Both the position numbers and the translations under genes were made by a program. Under the pieces are notes generated by a model. It saw only the letters and a list, made by a program, of their open reading frames with translations. It made no database searches and was not told the origin of the DNA. From Trichostrongylus colubriformis (Eukaryota; Nematoda; Chromadorea; Rhabditida; Trichostrongylidae): a DNA stretch of 64,000 nucleotides. This document shows positions 36,364 through 47,727 of this stretch, in pieces. The stretch spans positions 32,673,282 to 32,737,281 of the forward strand of contig OZ022258.1 in the NCBI GenBank assembly GCA_963978905.1, in the 5' to 3' direction. How positions within the stretch are numbered: the stretch's first letter is position 1; each line of letters starts with the position of its first letter.

Positions 36364-38899
36364 CCGTTGCGAGGTTACCAAAAAAAGAGATAATAGAGGG
36401 GTCAACAAAAGCAAAAGTGAGAAGAAAAACACTAAACTTAATACTATATTGGAAGAGTTGATTAGCAAGAAAGGGGATATTGAACCAATGGAATGTTACA
36501 GAATGTTTAAAAGTTTGAGGAGAATAGAGATATGTAAGGTAGTCAAACTTTTAACCAAAGAAGACTTCTTAACAGAGTTTACTAATAAAAATATGTTGTT
36601 CCAGTTTACTGGCCCAATTTCATTTTAATCCATTTTAACACAGAAAAAACAATTACTTGTCATAACATCACATTGAATTTTAAAAGTAGGGTTTTCATGA
36701 AATATCCTCCAATAAAATATTCAATTCATCATTCATGAAGGATATAACTTGTCAGAATATAATAAAGAATATGTACCCATAAGAATTTTATTCAAATACG
36801 AAAATAGGTTACCCAGCAAGATAGTTAATTACAACCACTTATTGAACAGTCTGGGCAGAAAAGAAATTGAACATAAACTAATTAGGCCTTGCATTTGTCA
36901 AAAAGTAAAATATGAAAAATTTTTGGATAAGTACCATGGACTGGTAATTACAGGATACCTTAGTATTATAGAAGAAAAGGCATTTAGAGAATTATCGAGC
37001 CAGGGTACCAAATACAGATTGGATCAAGGAATCGGTAGAAAAGAAGTTAAAGAAGTATATGGAAATTTAACCAATCAAGTTGTTAAACACTTGATTCAAA
37101 GGTGCAAATTATACCAATAGCAGGTAAGAACGATAATAAGATATATTAATAATAGTTATCACAGCAAAGTCAAACCATTACAAACAATTGATAATATGAG
37201 TAGTAAAGGTGAATACATTATTAATGAACAGATCAAGAAATATAGTAGCATGTTTATTTTTAGCCCTTCAGATAAAGCCAGTAACGATTATGGCATCAAT
37301 TGTAAAAAACACCACATATTAACACTGATGGAAGAAATCGGTTTGTATTATGAACCAAATAGAAGGGATCTAAACTATACAAATACCAAGAATGAGTGCT
37401 GAACCAGTATTTTTGAATATCCAATCAGGATGATTAGGTAGCATGTACGGATCGCTGATCGGCGGACAAATTGAAGATTTTGGGCGTAAAACACTGCATT
37501 GTGTGCAATTACATAAATTCTAAAAACTAGGCCTAAATCACGATGCAATGTTTATACAAATTCTAAACGCTGGGCGCGAAGTACAGTGCAGTGTGCGATT
37601 ACACAATTTCTAAACTAGGCATAAAGTAAAGTGTAATGTGTGCAATTACACAAATTCTAAAGAATGGCGTAAAATACGGTGCAATGTGAGCAGTAACACT
37701 TCAACAACTAGGCGCAAGTGCTGTGTAAGCACAAGTTTTTCTGCCGGGCTAACTGAGTATCTTACGATATTACAGCCGATTTACCTTACATATGTGTCCT
37801 TCCTAAAGTCCACAAAAACCCCACAAAGTTCAGGTTCTTCACAGAAGCACATAATAGTAGCATTAAACCGTTAGCTAAAGAATTACATGTCGTCTTCACT
37901 TATATTGAAAATCATTTTAAAAACTATGCAAAAGCTACGGAAGATCCTAGAGGACCATTAAAACTTACTGTTTCATAGTAATTATCAATATTAGCCAGAT
38001 CTTAGTAGCACTATGCGAAAATATTGAGTTTCATTCAACAGACTTTACGTATATGTTTACCAATTTTAAACATAGTCATATAATGGAAAATACTGTTAAA
38101 TATCTGTTTCGAAATTCCAACAAAGCTTTCATTGTTACTTACGGATTAAAAGTTTTTTACAGTGACGGCAAGGAACAAAGGAATGAATATAGATACTACA
38201 AAAAAGAAGATTTCTCCATTTAACGGACTATTTGTTAGATAACAGCTACTGCTTTTTGGGAACAACATTTTCAAGCAAAAGGAAGGGGTACCACACGGTG
38301 GTAATTTCAGTCCGTTATCACCAGATCTTACTTTGTCAGTTTTGGAGTTTAATTACGCAAAGACTGTTACATTACTGACCGAAAAAACATACGTGCCATT
38401 TAGATATATGGATGATCTACTTCTTATACACAATCTTGATGAACTAGAAATAGAAAGAATTCTTAAAGCTGTTTATGATAATAAACTGGAACTTAAAGGT
38501 ACTCATGTTTCCGAACATCATGCCAACTATCTAGACTTAACCTTAGAAGTTAGCAATGGGAGAGTTCTTACATGGCTATGTAACAAAACTGATGATTTTA
38601 ATTTTGAAGTCGACAGAATTCCACATAGTGATAATAACATACCTATAAAAAATAAAGGGGCTGTTATATACACAGAAGCACTACGAATAGCTAATACATG
38701 TACCTCATTTGATACATATGCTACTAAGATAAGAAGTATGGTAACAATTTTGATAAACAATGGCTACAGTTTGGAATTCATAACATCTCATATTATCAAG
38801 TGTATTATGAAGAATATGTTCATTAGCTACGAATTTGGACTTACTGTAAATGCACGAAAAATCACCAAATTAGTAGGTAATATTCTAGATAGCTCATAA
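36364..38899 (+). pseudogene. Penelope-like element reverse transcriptase, broken
   Basis: Pieces in order: an N-terminal lysine-rich segment (about 36364-36628); 36749-37120 with TGYLSII, TKYRLDQGIG and NKCKL-like motifs of the PLE N-terminus; 37196-37402 with FIFSPSDKASNDY; about 37780-37975 with LPKVHKNPTKFRFF; about 38000-38220 with STDFTYMFTNF, the first catalytic segment, and GLKVFYSDGKEQ; and 38270-38899 with GVPHGGNFSPL and PFRYMDDLLLI, the YMDD catalytic box, then the thumb. Stops and frame changes separate the pieces, and a minisatellite sits between two of them. No endonuclease follows the stop at 38899. Both aspartates of YMDD are kept. The element cannot encode a whole enzyme. 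Confidence 0.88.
37480..37720. repeat. minisatellite inside the PLE, about five units of 46 bp
   Basis: Diverged units share a pattern like GGCGTAAAAYACNGTGCAAT, then GTGTGCAATTACACAAATTC and TAAA. They begin near 37483, 37530, 37575, 37620 and 37667. The array lies exactly where the reverse transcriptase frame is interrupted. Confidence 0.75.
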
Positions 38900-39385
38900 A
38901 TTGGATGCATGTCCCAGTAGGATCTAGTTATTTAGTCCGGTGCTGCCAATGCACAATTTATGCAATTTCTTGTTCAGGTGCACTGCACGGTTATGCTCCA
39001 TGAAAGGTACGGCGAGTAACGTGGCGCTCCTCTCTAGTCCCTAACAACCAGTTGATTTATTACCTCTTTCACTTTACTCTACTTACTCAATCGACATATA
39101 GTGCCTTCCCTCTTGTCGGTTGTGCAGGATTGGCTAAGTAACAGTATAGGCTTGTATTGGATCATGACCAATGGGTGGAATCACAAGGAAGCCTGTTTAA
39201 TGGTTCACAACTATATAAATACTAGAATAAAAAACTTGGTTGTGGACGGATTTACATATGCGCTCTGATTACAATGCGTACTTTCTCCCCTCAGTATCAA
39301 ATGTAACCATACTATTATACAGGAACACAATTATACCTACATCTCCTTCTCTTATTTACAGTAAGCAATTTATTTTATTTTCTAA

Positions 39386-39476
39386 GGCCGCTTCCATACT
39401 TTGCGCACCGACGCCGTCACGCGCGTGACGCAGGCACGCGCGTGACGGCGTCGGTGCGCAAAGTATGGAAGCGGCC
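39386..39476. mobile_element. Tourist-like MITE, 91 bp near-perfect palindrome, TAA duplication
   Basis: It starts GGCCGCTTCCATACTTTGCG and ends with the complement, flanked by TAA at 39383-39385 and 39477-39479. Almost the whole element is arm: the GCACCGACGCCGTCACGCGC block is mirrored around a centre near CAGGC. Its ends are related to those at 59639-59791 and 23945-24443. No coding capacity. Confidence 0.88.
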
Positions 39477-40068
39477 TAAGTTTTTTGGACTTCTTTTTTG
39501 GTGTAGTTATTGTAATACATATGCTATTAAGTAATCCCCTAATCTCCACACTACTGTCACGCCGTAAGGCTGGCAACATACAGTGATTCGTCTGAATCGC
39601 AGGCAAAACGAACCATGTAACACTTTATTACATATATCCCCCATTGACGACCGCGGCATTTACACCTCTCTGGCGCGTGGGACCGCGTGAGATTTTCCCA
39701 CGCTTCGCGTGTGACACGACGTCGTGTCACACGGTTCCACAGGGACATCTTTTTTGAGAAGCTATCATTTTTTACTTTTTTTGCACTGTAATTAGGTTCC
39801 CACTTGTATTTATGATAATATATAAATCAAATTGATATTAGGCTTTCTCTTTCAAATAGGAATGGATGCCTTTGATGACGAAAGTGAACTATTAAAATAT
39901 CGATAGACTGCTACTAGAAAGTGGTTTGAGTGATCAAATGGCGTCTCACACACCGTTTGTGAGAATGATCACCATGGTGGTACACTAAGTTTCACACTAA
40001 CTGAATATTCACGTATTTATTCACCTTTTTTTTAGTAAAAAGCTCAATAATTCAAGAATCAAAAAATA

Positions 40069-41346
40069 TTAGGTGTATGCAGAATAAATGGCCGTTTTAT
40101 GATATCCTCAAATACGCAGCCTTTTTCGGTGCTGTTTCACAGCTCGAGTCAGCCTGAGTATACCATCTTAAGTCTTGCTCAGCCCTTTGCAGTTCACACT
40201 TCGTTTGGTGGGGGTCTTTGGTAACAGGTTTTATACAGGCTCTGAAATTCATAATGGAAAGGTACGGGTTTCGCATGATCATGCTTCATGAGTTTAAACC
40301 GGGTCACTCCCGGCCGAAGCCAGTTCGAACCTCAGCCGTGGGTGGGGCCAGGAGTCCCCTGCCGAAAAACCGGACGCCATTGGTTTGCAAGGTTTGCTTC
40401 TGGAGACTTTAATCTTCAAGGTGAGCCGCATTAAGATCGACGATCATCGCTTGACGACGAGGATTTGAAGGCCACCGTAGAAGCAAATCCGGAAACAACC
40501 ACAGCACCGCTGGCAGAGGACCTGGGTGTTCACCAGAGCACAGTTTCAAGACACCCCGCTAAAATGGGAAAAGTGAAAAAACTTCAGAAGTGGATTCCAC
40601 ATGATCTCACCGATGCCCAGCAGTACGCACGTTATGACACTTGCTGTAACTTACTTGTTCCATGGAAATCAGACCCCTTCCTTGAACGCCTCATAGCTAT
40701 AGATGAAAAATGGGTTACGTACGACAATAAGAGGCGTGGCTATGTCTGGGTAGACAAAAGTTCCCCTCCCACAGTCTTCCCCAAGCCAGATTTACACCCC
40801 AAAAAGGTGCTGCTCACTGTTTGATGGTGTTGTAAGGGCGTAATCCACTTCAGCCTGCTGCAACCTGGTCAGACCATCACAGCAGAGTCCTAATTCCGTG
40901 ATTTGGTTCTGATGTATGAAGAGTTGCAAAACTACGGCCGGCGCTGACAAACAGAAAGGGTCCTATCCTGTTGCAGGATAACGCAAAACCCCACACTTCG
41001 CAAGTCACTCGGCAAACACTGATGCAGATAGGAATCGAGACTCTCCCTACCCCCCTCCCCTTATTCCTCAGACCTTTCCCCAACGGATTACCACCTTTTC
41101 CGGGTTTTCGATGCAAACCTGCGTCAGAAGGAGTCGCCGATACGATGCAGGTTGAAAATACCATTGTTGACTTTATTAATTCTCGCAATCCAGAATTTTA
41201 TCATGATGGCATACTTTCTTTACCAGATCGTTGGCAAATTTGTGTAGATTCAAATGGTTTTTATTTTGACGAATAAACTTATGTCTGAGCGAAGTTATGG
41301 CGTTTTGAAAAGGTGGACTGTTTCCATTTATTCTGCATACACCTAA
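40069..41346 (+). mobile_element. mariner transposon, 1278 bp, complete ends
   Basis: TTAGGTGTATGCAGAATAAA starts at 40069 and its complement ends at 41346. TA flanks both sides (40067-40068 and 41347-41348). Length is that of a full mariner, so both ends and the whole transposase region remain, but the transposase is disrupted. Confidence 0.93.
40218..41276 (+). pseudogene. mariner transposase, frameshifted
   Basis: Cut-and-paste transposase of the DD34D class, closest by eye to the Hsmar1-like group. Readable parts: LHEFKPGHS at the N-terminus; LKATVEANPETTTAPLAEDL, the second helix-turn-helix with GVHQSTVSRH; IAIDEKWVTYDN with the first catalytic Asp; NRKGPILLQDNAKPH with the second; and, in another frame, SDLSPTDYH with the third. 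The C-terminus reads INSRNPEFYHDGI and CVDSNGFYFDE. A stop follows KKVLLTV at about 40821, another frame break comes before 40971, and a further shift lies near 41045. All catalytic positions survive in the DNA, but no continuous frame exists. Confidence 0.92.
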
Positions 41347-41601
41347 TATTTTCTTGGACCATGCTTTGCGTAAAAACCTTTATGTTTTCGAAGTAAACAT
41401 ATTTAAAAAAAGTTCAAACAGAATGTTTAAAAGGAGGCTTAAAATATAAGTTACAAAACTGTGACATGACATCGTGTCACACGGTCCCACGCTGCCAACA
41501 TGGTGTGACACGACGTCGTGTCTTACGGTCGTCAATGGGTTAACTGACACTAAGAGATACCAGATCTGTTTTGAACCCTTGCCCACTCAGGAAGGTCTCC
41601 T

Positions 41602-41642
41602 TTCAAGGCAGTAGTTGCTTATTGAGCAGCTACTGCCTTGAA
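41602..41642. repeat. 18-bp hairpin with 5-nt loop
   Basis: TTCAAGGCAGTAGTTGCT pairs with AGCAGCTACTGCCTTGAA apart from one G-T pair in the folded form; the loop is TATTG. The size is below a typical microRNA precursor. It lies just outside the nested mariner region, next to the PLE tail. Confidence 0.6.
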
Positions 41643-41689
41643 GAAAGTCATAGCTTCATTAGTATAAAGGTGAAGAGACATGTGAGTAA

Positions 41690-43095
41690 ATTTTATTCGG
41701 CTAACTTTTCGACCTTGTCGCCTTCGTCAGAGCCTGGAAAGCCAAAGATGAATGCGATTTATCCCCCAACCACCATTTCAAACTTACAAAACAGTTCTAC
41801 CTAGATCAGAAGAATTTAGAAAAAAGTCGCAAACCACATCCATGGTGGGACTAACCTTTAAGCACAACCAGATGTCGCTGAGACCACAACTATTTTGACT
41901 TAGTGGGTGGCTCCAGATGACCCGATCCTTCGGCATGAAGCCGATGGCGTTTTTAGCCCACACAGGTTGAGAAATGGGGCAAGCTCGTTTGCTATGGCTA
42001 TGCACTCAGTCTTTCCTATTCATTTTAGGGTTTTTGGAGCTAATCCAAAATGCCTCCAAAGTTTTGCGCGCTGGAGGGGGTTCGCGTGACAAAATCTCTA
42101 CAGTTACCTCAAACTCCACATCTCCATGGCATTGCAAGCGGTGAGCACCCAGGGGTCTCAGGCCTCGATCTCTTCAGGCCATCGAGGTGCTCCTTGATCC
42201 TAGTGCACAGTGGCCGCCTAGTTTCTCCAATGTACCCATCTCCACAAAGTTTGCAAGATATCACATAGACCACACCTGACTCCTGGCAGTCACCTTTTCG
42301 CCCATCAGGACAGATCACACAATGGGAGGTTACACATATGCGGTCATAGCCTCTGTTCCGGACTAGCTGTTGCTTGAGGGACGCTGGGGAAATTTCGACC
42401 TCCCGAACTGCATTGTCGAGACCACCTGCGTAAAGCCCTCCTAACAGCTGAGCTGATGGCATCGGTTATGAAAGGCATGCAGAACGGTACCTTTTCACCT
42501 TCGTCGACCCCAGATCTCGGATGCCTTCTCACGGGTGGTCCAGGAAGAGGCTGCTCTTTGGTGGGGATGGGGTAGCCATTTTCCTGCGCTATCTTACGGG
42601 CTAGCTCTAGAGAATCTGTCTTCTCCTGAGTGTCCGATGACATTTTTTCGGCCGTTTTGAACATATTCCTTATGACCGCTCGCTTGGTGTTCAAAGGGTG
42701 TGCCGACCGGAAATGGACCAAGATATTTTTGCTGCCAGGCTTCCTATACCATTTTGTTCGATACCACCCACGTTCAAGTTGTACCTGTACATTAAGGAAA
42801 GGAAGCCTCGTGTAGTCCTTGGGCTTCTCTCGTGTGAACTGGATGTTTTCGGTCTGGTTGTTGATCAGGTCGAAACACGTGTCCATTCCCTTCTGGGTCG
42901 AGCAGACGACGAAGCAATCATTTATGTACCGGCAATAAAGAATGGGTCGACGATCCAATAGGGGCTGTTCTATTTTGGACATATAGGCTATGGCTAGTGC
43001 AGGAGCCAACCTCTGGCCCGTCGCTAGCCCCCTGATCTGCTTGTAATATTTCCCACACCATCTGAAAATGGAGCAATCCAGACATTCCTTGATAT
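41690..43095 (-). pseudogene. Penelope-like element 2, RT plus GIY-YIG, 5'-truncated
   Basis: On the minus strand the reading begins near 43090 with RWCGKYYKQIRGLATGQRLA, the reverse transcriptase segment before the catalytic box. YCRYINDCFVVC follows: the expected RYIDD is altered to RYIND, losing one catalytic aspartate. LPFLNVQVQ, WYRKPGSKN and HPLNTKRAVIRNM continue the thumb and linker. After a frame overlap at 42344-42462 come CVICPDGRKGDC and GVVYVISCKLCGDGYIGETR, a well-kept GIY-YIG core, then IKEHLDGL. Another frameshift near 42109 leads to ARKTLEAFWI. The canonical tail lies near 41700-41740. RT-then-nuclease is the usual order. It is a dead 5'-truncated copy. Confidence 0.9.
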
Positions 43096-46000
43096 CCTAG
43101 CTATCTCTAGGCTGAACCGGGATCCAATCCAATCATTATTTTAGCAACATCCATTTAAGGCCCTCTCTGCCCTGTTGCGAGCTGGTCTCTTTTGATCCTA
43201 TCAGAATCTCTTCACTAAATGCAAACCATCCCGACGTTTCCGAACCCAATTGAACTTCTTAAGCTTATTGCCGATTTTTCATCGCTCACAGTGGGCGCTG
43301 TGTTTCCTAGTTTTCTGATCCATGCCCAGACGCTAGGCTGCACTCATACCGAACAACGCATTTTTGTAGTAAACACTGCCCATTCAAGACATCCACTCAC
43401 CGCGGAAGTGCCTTGTCCGGGGACTCATCTTCAACTTTGACTTAACTGTTTCTCAGATCTGATCCATTCATAACTGACTAAAAGTTCCACAATTCCGAAG
43501 GTGAACGGAGCATCTAGGCTCAACTGAAATCGAGCCACGATTCTTCATCGCGAGCATTGCCTACTCGATGCACTATGCTCACTGCCGGCGTACTTCCCTT
43601 TGAAACTCCATCACCGACGTTAACCCAGCTTCCCCTGTCAGGATTTTAAATCTATATTTTCAAGAAATTCACCTGAGGTGAAATTTCAGCGCACGCCAGC
43701 CGTGGGTGGGGCGCAACTCTGTTGGGATGTGCTATTTACTGCTTTTTCCACGCACTGCTATTCCACACTTGACGCACGCGACCTTGGCAATTTTTCCTTC
43801 AGTAATTTCCGTTTTCGTAACAAAAGACAGATTCGACCGATTAATCCCAACTTCTCTAAGCATCTCCGTCAGGCTTGCTTGAGTGGGTATTTTGCTTCTT
43901 CACCCATGCACTACTTATCTCACAACTGACCGGGCCTATTTAGACTGTCCTTCAAAGAGTTCCGAATTTCGTGATGGATAGGCAGACTAAGCCCATCAGG
44001 ACAGTCCGACTGGGTGCCGGGCCGACTACGCTAACTCCATAAGGAGGAAAGCAAAGAACTCTAGGCTCGCCGCACTAGCGCAGCATCCTAAATCTGCTTA
44101 AGAACATTAAAAATGAGTTACTCGCCCAACAACTCGCCCTTACCAAATTTTGAGTACTCTGTCCCCTTGATGACCTATGCCTCTTCTACTGATGATATAC
44201 CCCTTGATCCTCTGACACAGCATGTCCCTAATTTCAATTCCTTTGCGCACAGAGAACAACTTTGATCAGTATCGATCGGTACTATAACCCTATAAAATAT
44301 AATATTTGCTTGTGTGACATCACGTACTTGAAGACTCGGTTCCAATTCCGTTTCCGGTTCTTGACCATAAACCGATAATTTCACTTTCACTCGGCCTATA
44401 GACCATTCTGGAGAGGAATCGCAATACTTGTGCTGAACATCGCCCATCCAAAATACCTCCTCCCTGTATGTTCGAATCTCCTCTAACTACTTCATTAGGT
44501 TGCGCTTCACCTTAACTTACCATTTCCCGATGCGTTGGTTTCAATGTTATGTGCTCCGCACACTTTGGTCGGCCCCTAGCCAGTCCTCACTTGCCCGACC
44601 TCTCCAGGCTGTAGTATAGTTACGAATGGATTATGCGACATACAGACACAGTTATAGGATACCAATACCAAGACCACAGTAGCAAAGACGACCATCCAGT
44701 AAATACCACCGAAAGACCAGGGTCAGGCATGGTGTTGCGAAAGCCTGGAGGCATAACCACTGAGGCTTGCATGCATCGGCACGTTCTAAGGTGAATCCCC
44801 GACGTCGCCGTTTTACTGGAGATTCTCGCGGTCCTGACGCGACGGAGTGCCCCGACTGTCCAGACGAGTTGTACGTAGGCCTGGCTGCATTGCAACCCAA
44901 CCGACACTTGCGCTGTCTCCTACATACACACAGTGGCTCTTACACTAACTTTGTTGTATCTTCTTCGTGCTCTCGTTATGTCGTCAACAAATAAGCAATC
45001 AATTAGCATCACAGAAAGGGGAAATCAATAGTGCATAAGAGGTGCGAAAAATACTTCAACGAACGTGCTCTCTATTCACAAACCAAGGAAAACCAAACAC
45101 TTTTTCTCTGGACCAAGGGGTCGACGCCCCGTCTATCCTAGAAGACCTGGCATTCCGAAGACCTCCTGACTCTGATCAGACACGTGGCCGTGGGCCTGCA
45201 CCACTGGTCACGTCCTGCCAGAGGGGCAGAAGTTACCTGCGCTGATCCTCCCATTCACAGAGTGAGCGTCGTCCAAGTCGGAAAAGGCGGCAACTGCGGC
45301 AACGACGACCGAGCCAATCGAGTGCGAAGATCCGAACCAAGTCTCCTTGCCTCAGGCCCGTGGGACAGCGTTCGTCAACAATTACGGTAATGCGCGTAAT
45401 GCGCGGTAAGACCCAGTGCGGAATCTAGCGATAGTCCTTGCTTGACGAACGGCTTTTCGAAGATGAGCACGTGAATGATGAGACGTCGCGATGGTGTGGG
45501 AACCATGATAGAGGAGAAGTAGCACTAATGTCGCGACACATGGGTTGGAGAATCCTCGATGAGGGCCATATTTCCTGTTTAAACGTGGCGACGTCGGTAG
45601 TTGGTGTCATCTTGTTGGATGGTACGGATGGTAAAAATGCTGCAAAAATCAGCTGAGAGACCGTACCGTCCCTTGTTACTTGGCTGATACTGCCACCCGT
45701 GACTTGAAAGATTTCAAAGATCGGTGGTCCTAAAAATTAGGCTTCCATGGGGATATTGCAAAATTAGAATAATAGTCAAGACAAGTGGCGAGCAAGGGAG
45801 CTGATTTGCTTATCGGAATGATAAATGTCGGTGCCATACTATCACGCAAATAGCGGAATTTCGAAAAGTTCTCGAAGTTTCTACAGCAATAAATGTAGAA
45901 TAGTTCGAACTCATAGAATCAGATACCGCTAGATCACATGAAATATGGCAGACGATGAAGTATGCCTTTTCGGTAGCGTTTCAGTATACATAAAAAACAT

Positions 46001-46803
46001 GATTGTGCTTCTTCAGGTTCAGCATTCTTCAACACCGAGGAATTCTCTCAAACAAGTACATAGCATATGCACTGGTATTCACAATACTATTTGAATACAA
46101 ACAGGCTAACCATGGTTTGTTATGTAGTTTGCTAGCAAAACCCGAAATTGTCCGTTGCTGTCTAGTTCCACATTTTATTATGCTGGGACTGGATTTATGA
46201 TTGCATAAGTTTGTTTTTCCTTTATTTTATATGCTTTTAATAAGGTTGTCCCATAATTTGTGAGTCAACTTTGCTGTTGTCATTTGCTGTCGTTGTGGTG
46301 TTTTTCGGTTTTATTAGTCAGTGGTCTCGAATGTTCGCGCATTTTTCCATCTTTTTCAAAATTAAGTTTACAATCGAGAAGCAGTCATCAAGTGTGCACT
46401 ATCCACCTAGGAAACTTCTTGCTAACCACTGGCCAAACAATGAGCGCCTTCCTCCCAAGAGGTTTCACATTTTAAATGACCCTGAGGTCATCATCGAGGC
46501 CCTCACGTGAATCGTACTAACTGTGTATGAGCAGGCTCAACATTGTGCAAGGTCTGATAGGATCTAAGTAGCTCGGGCTACTAAGTGAATGTGGCATGGA
46601 TAGCTTAACAAGGTCACAGGTGTCTCGTCTTTGTGACCGATGGGATTGCATCGTCATGATGTAGCATATTTTTTATTGTGCTGTGAGGTAGCCGCTAAAG
46701 GCTCGCGACGCATATTTGTAGATGAGCATGATGGACTTTGCCAGTAAATTCATCGTGTCGAAATAATAGATGCTGAGGTAATACTCTGCTGCACATAAAT
46801 ATA
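43096..46803. other. no gene or element recognised
   Basis: Many frames of 60-95 codons lie on both strands without motif or splice context, for example 44620-44907 minus and 45042-45656 plus. The stretch may contain old retroelement debris, but nothing can be named. Confidence 0.35.
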
Positions 46804-47475
46804 TTGGGTAGTCTAAAAAGTTTTTTCGTATTTTCAAATACCGCTTTTTCCCTCCAAACTGTTTTCCAGCAATCTCTTCTGTACATACACATGTAGTACA
46901 AGTCCACACGCATCTATAGGTATTATTGTCTTCCATCTCCGGATAACCCTTTTCGGCAAAATAAACATATCAACGGTCAACCTCATTTTCAATACAGAAA
47001 TTATAAAAAAAATTTTCCTTGAATGGCGTTAGACAGGGAAAGGAAAAGGTGATAATCCAATGAAGCAAGATGAGGGCTATAAGATGAATGGGGCAGCAAT
47101 TTTTATCCAAGCTCGATAATTTTTTGGCGAGTCATTTTTTCACTAGTGGTAAAAAATTTTTTGAATTTTTTCTTTTAAAAAATTCTCCAGCTTAGATAAA
47201 AATTACTGCCTTATAGCCCTGAACTTGCTCCATCGGATTATCACCTTTTCCTTTCCCTGTCTAACGCCATTCAAAGAAAAAAATTGGAATTGAAAATGAG
47301 GGGACTTTTGATATTTTTATCCGAAAAGGGTTATCCGGGAGATGGAAGACAACAATATCTATAGATGCGTGTGGACTTGTACTACATATATATGTATAGA
47401 AAAAATTTTGTGGAAAGCGGTTTTGAGGGGAAAAGCGGTATTTAAAAATACGAAAAGACTTTTTAGACTACCTAA
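46804..47475. mobile_element. mariner-type MITE, 672 bp, TA target site
   Basis: The left end TTGGGTAGTCTAAAAAGTTT (46804) and the right end, complement of TTAGGTAGTCTAAAAAGT (ending 47475), are flanked by TA. The arms stay complementary for about 300 bp each, including ATACCGCTTTTTCCCTCC with its partner and AACGCCATTCAAGG-like blocks. The 685-bp region thus folds almost end to end. No transposase remains. Confidence 0.88.
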
Positions 47476-47684
47476 TATATGCCATTTTCGGATTCTGCCA
47501 CCGCTTCTACCTTCACTGAGTGAGTGATGTCATTTGGTTCAGTAAAGCGAGGACAAGAGCTGGTCCAGCCCAGGACCGTAGCCCATCCTTTAGTTCAGAT
47601 CGTATTCATCTTAACGAGAGCAATCGAATTCATTCTGGTATTCTACTATGTATAGGAGAATACTTCAGCAGGTGCTATCGCATT

Positions 47685-47696
47685 GGGGGGGGGGGG
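47685..47696. repeat. 12-base G run
   Basis: Twelve consecutive G after CATT. A mononucleotide run prone to length error in sequencing. Confidence 0.9.
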
Positions 47697-47727
47697 TATC
47701 TTGTAAGAAGTCGCACACCTAACCTTC

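Larger units (their letters stand above)
39640..41539. mobile_element. inverted-repeat element containing a nested mariner
   Basis: CCCATTGACGACCG at 39640 is matched by its complement CGGTCGTCAATGGG ending at 41539. Inside each end lies the 18-mer GTGTGACACGACGTCGTG, part of a 24-bp perfect palindrome at 39709-39732 and again at 41503-41520. A TTAA follows the right end but not the left, so a piggyBac assignment is only a hint. The mariner at 40069-41346 lies wholly within, implying later insertion. Confidence 0.7.

Noticed and set aside
44620..44907. AYVQLVW on the minus strand, reminiscent of the HYTQ-W CAP motif
   Set aside because: The surrounding residues do not fit a CAP domain, and no neighbouring CAP exon exists there.
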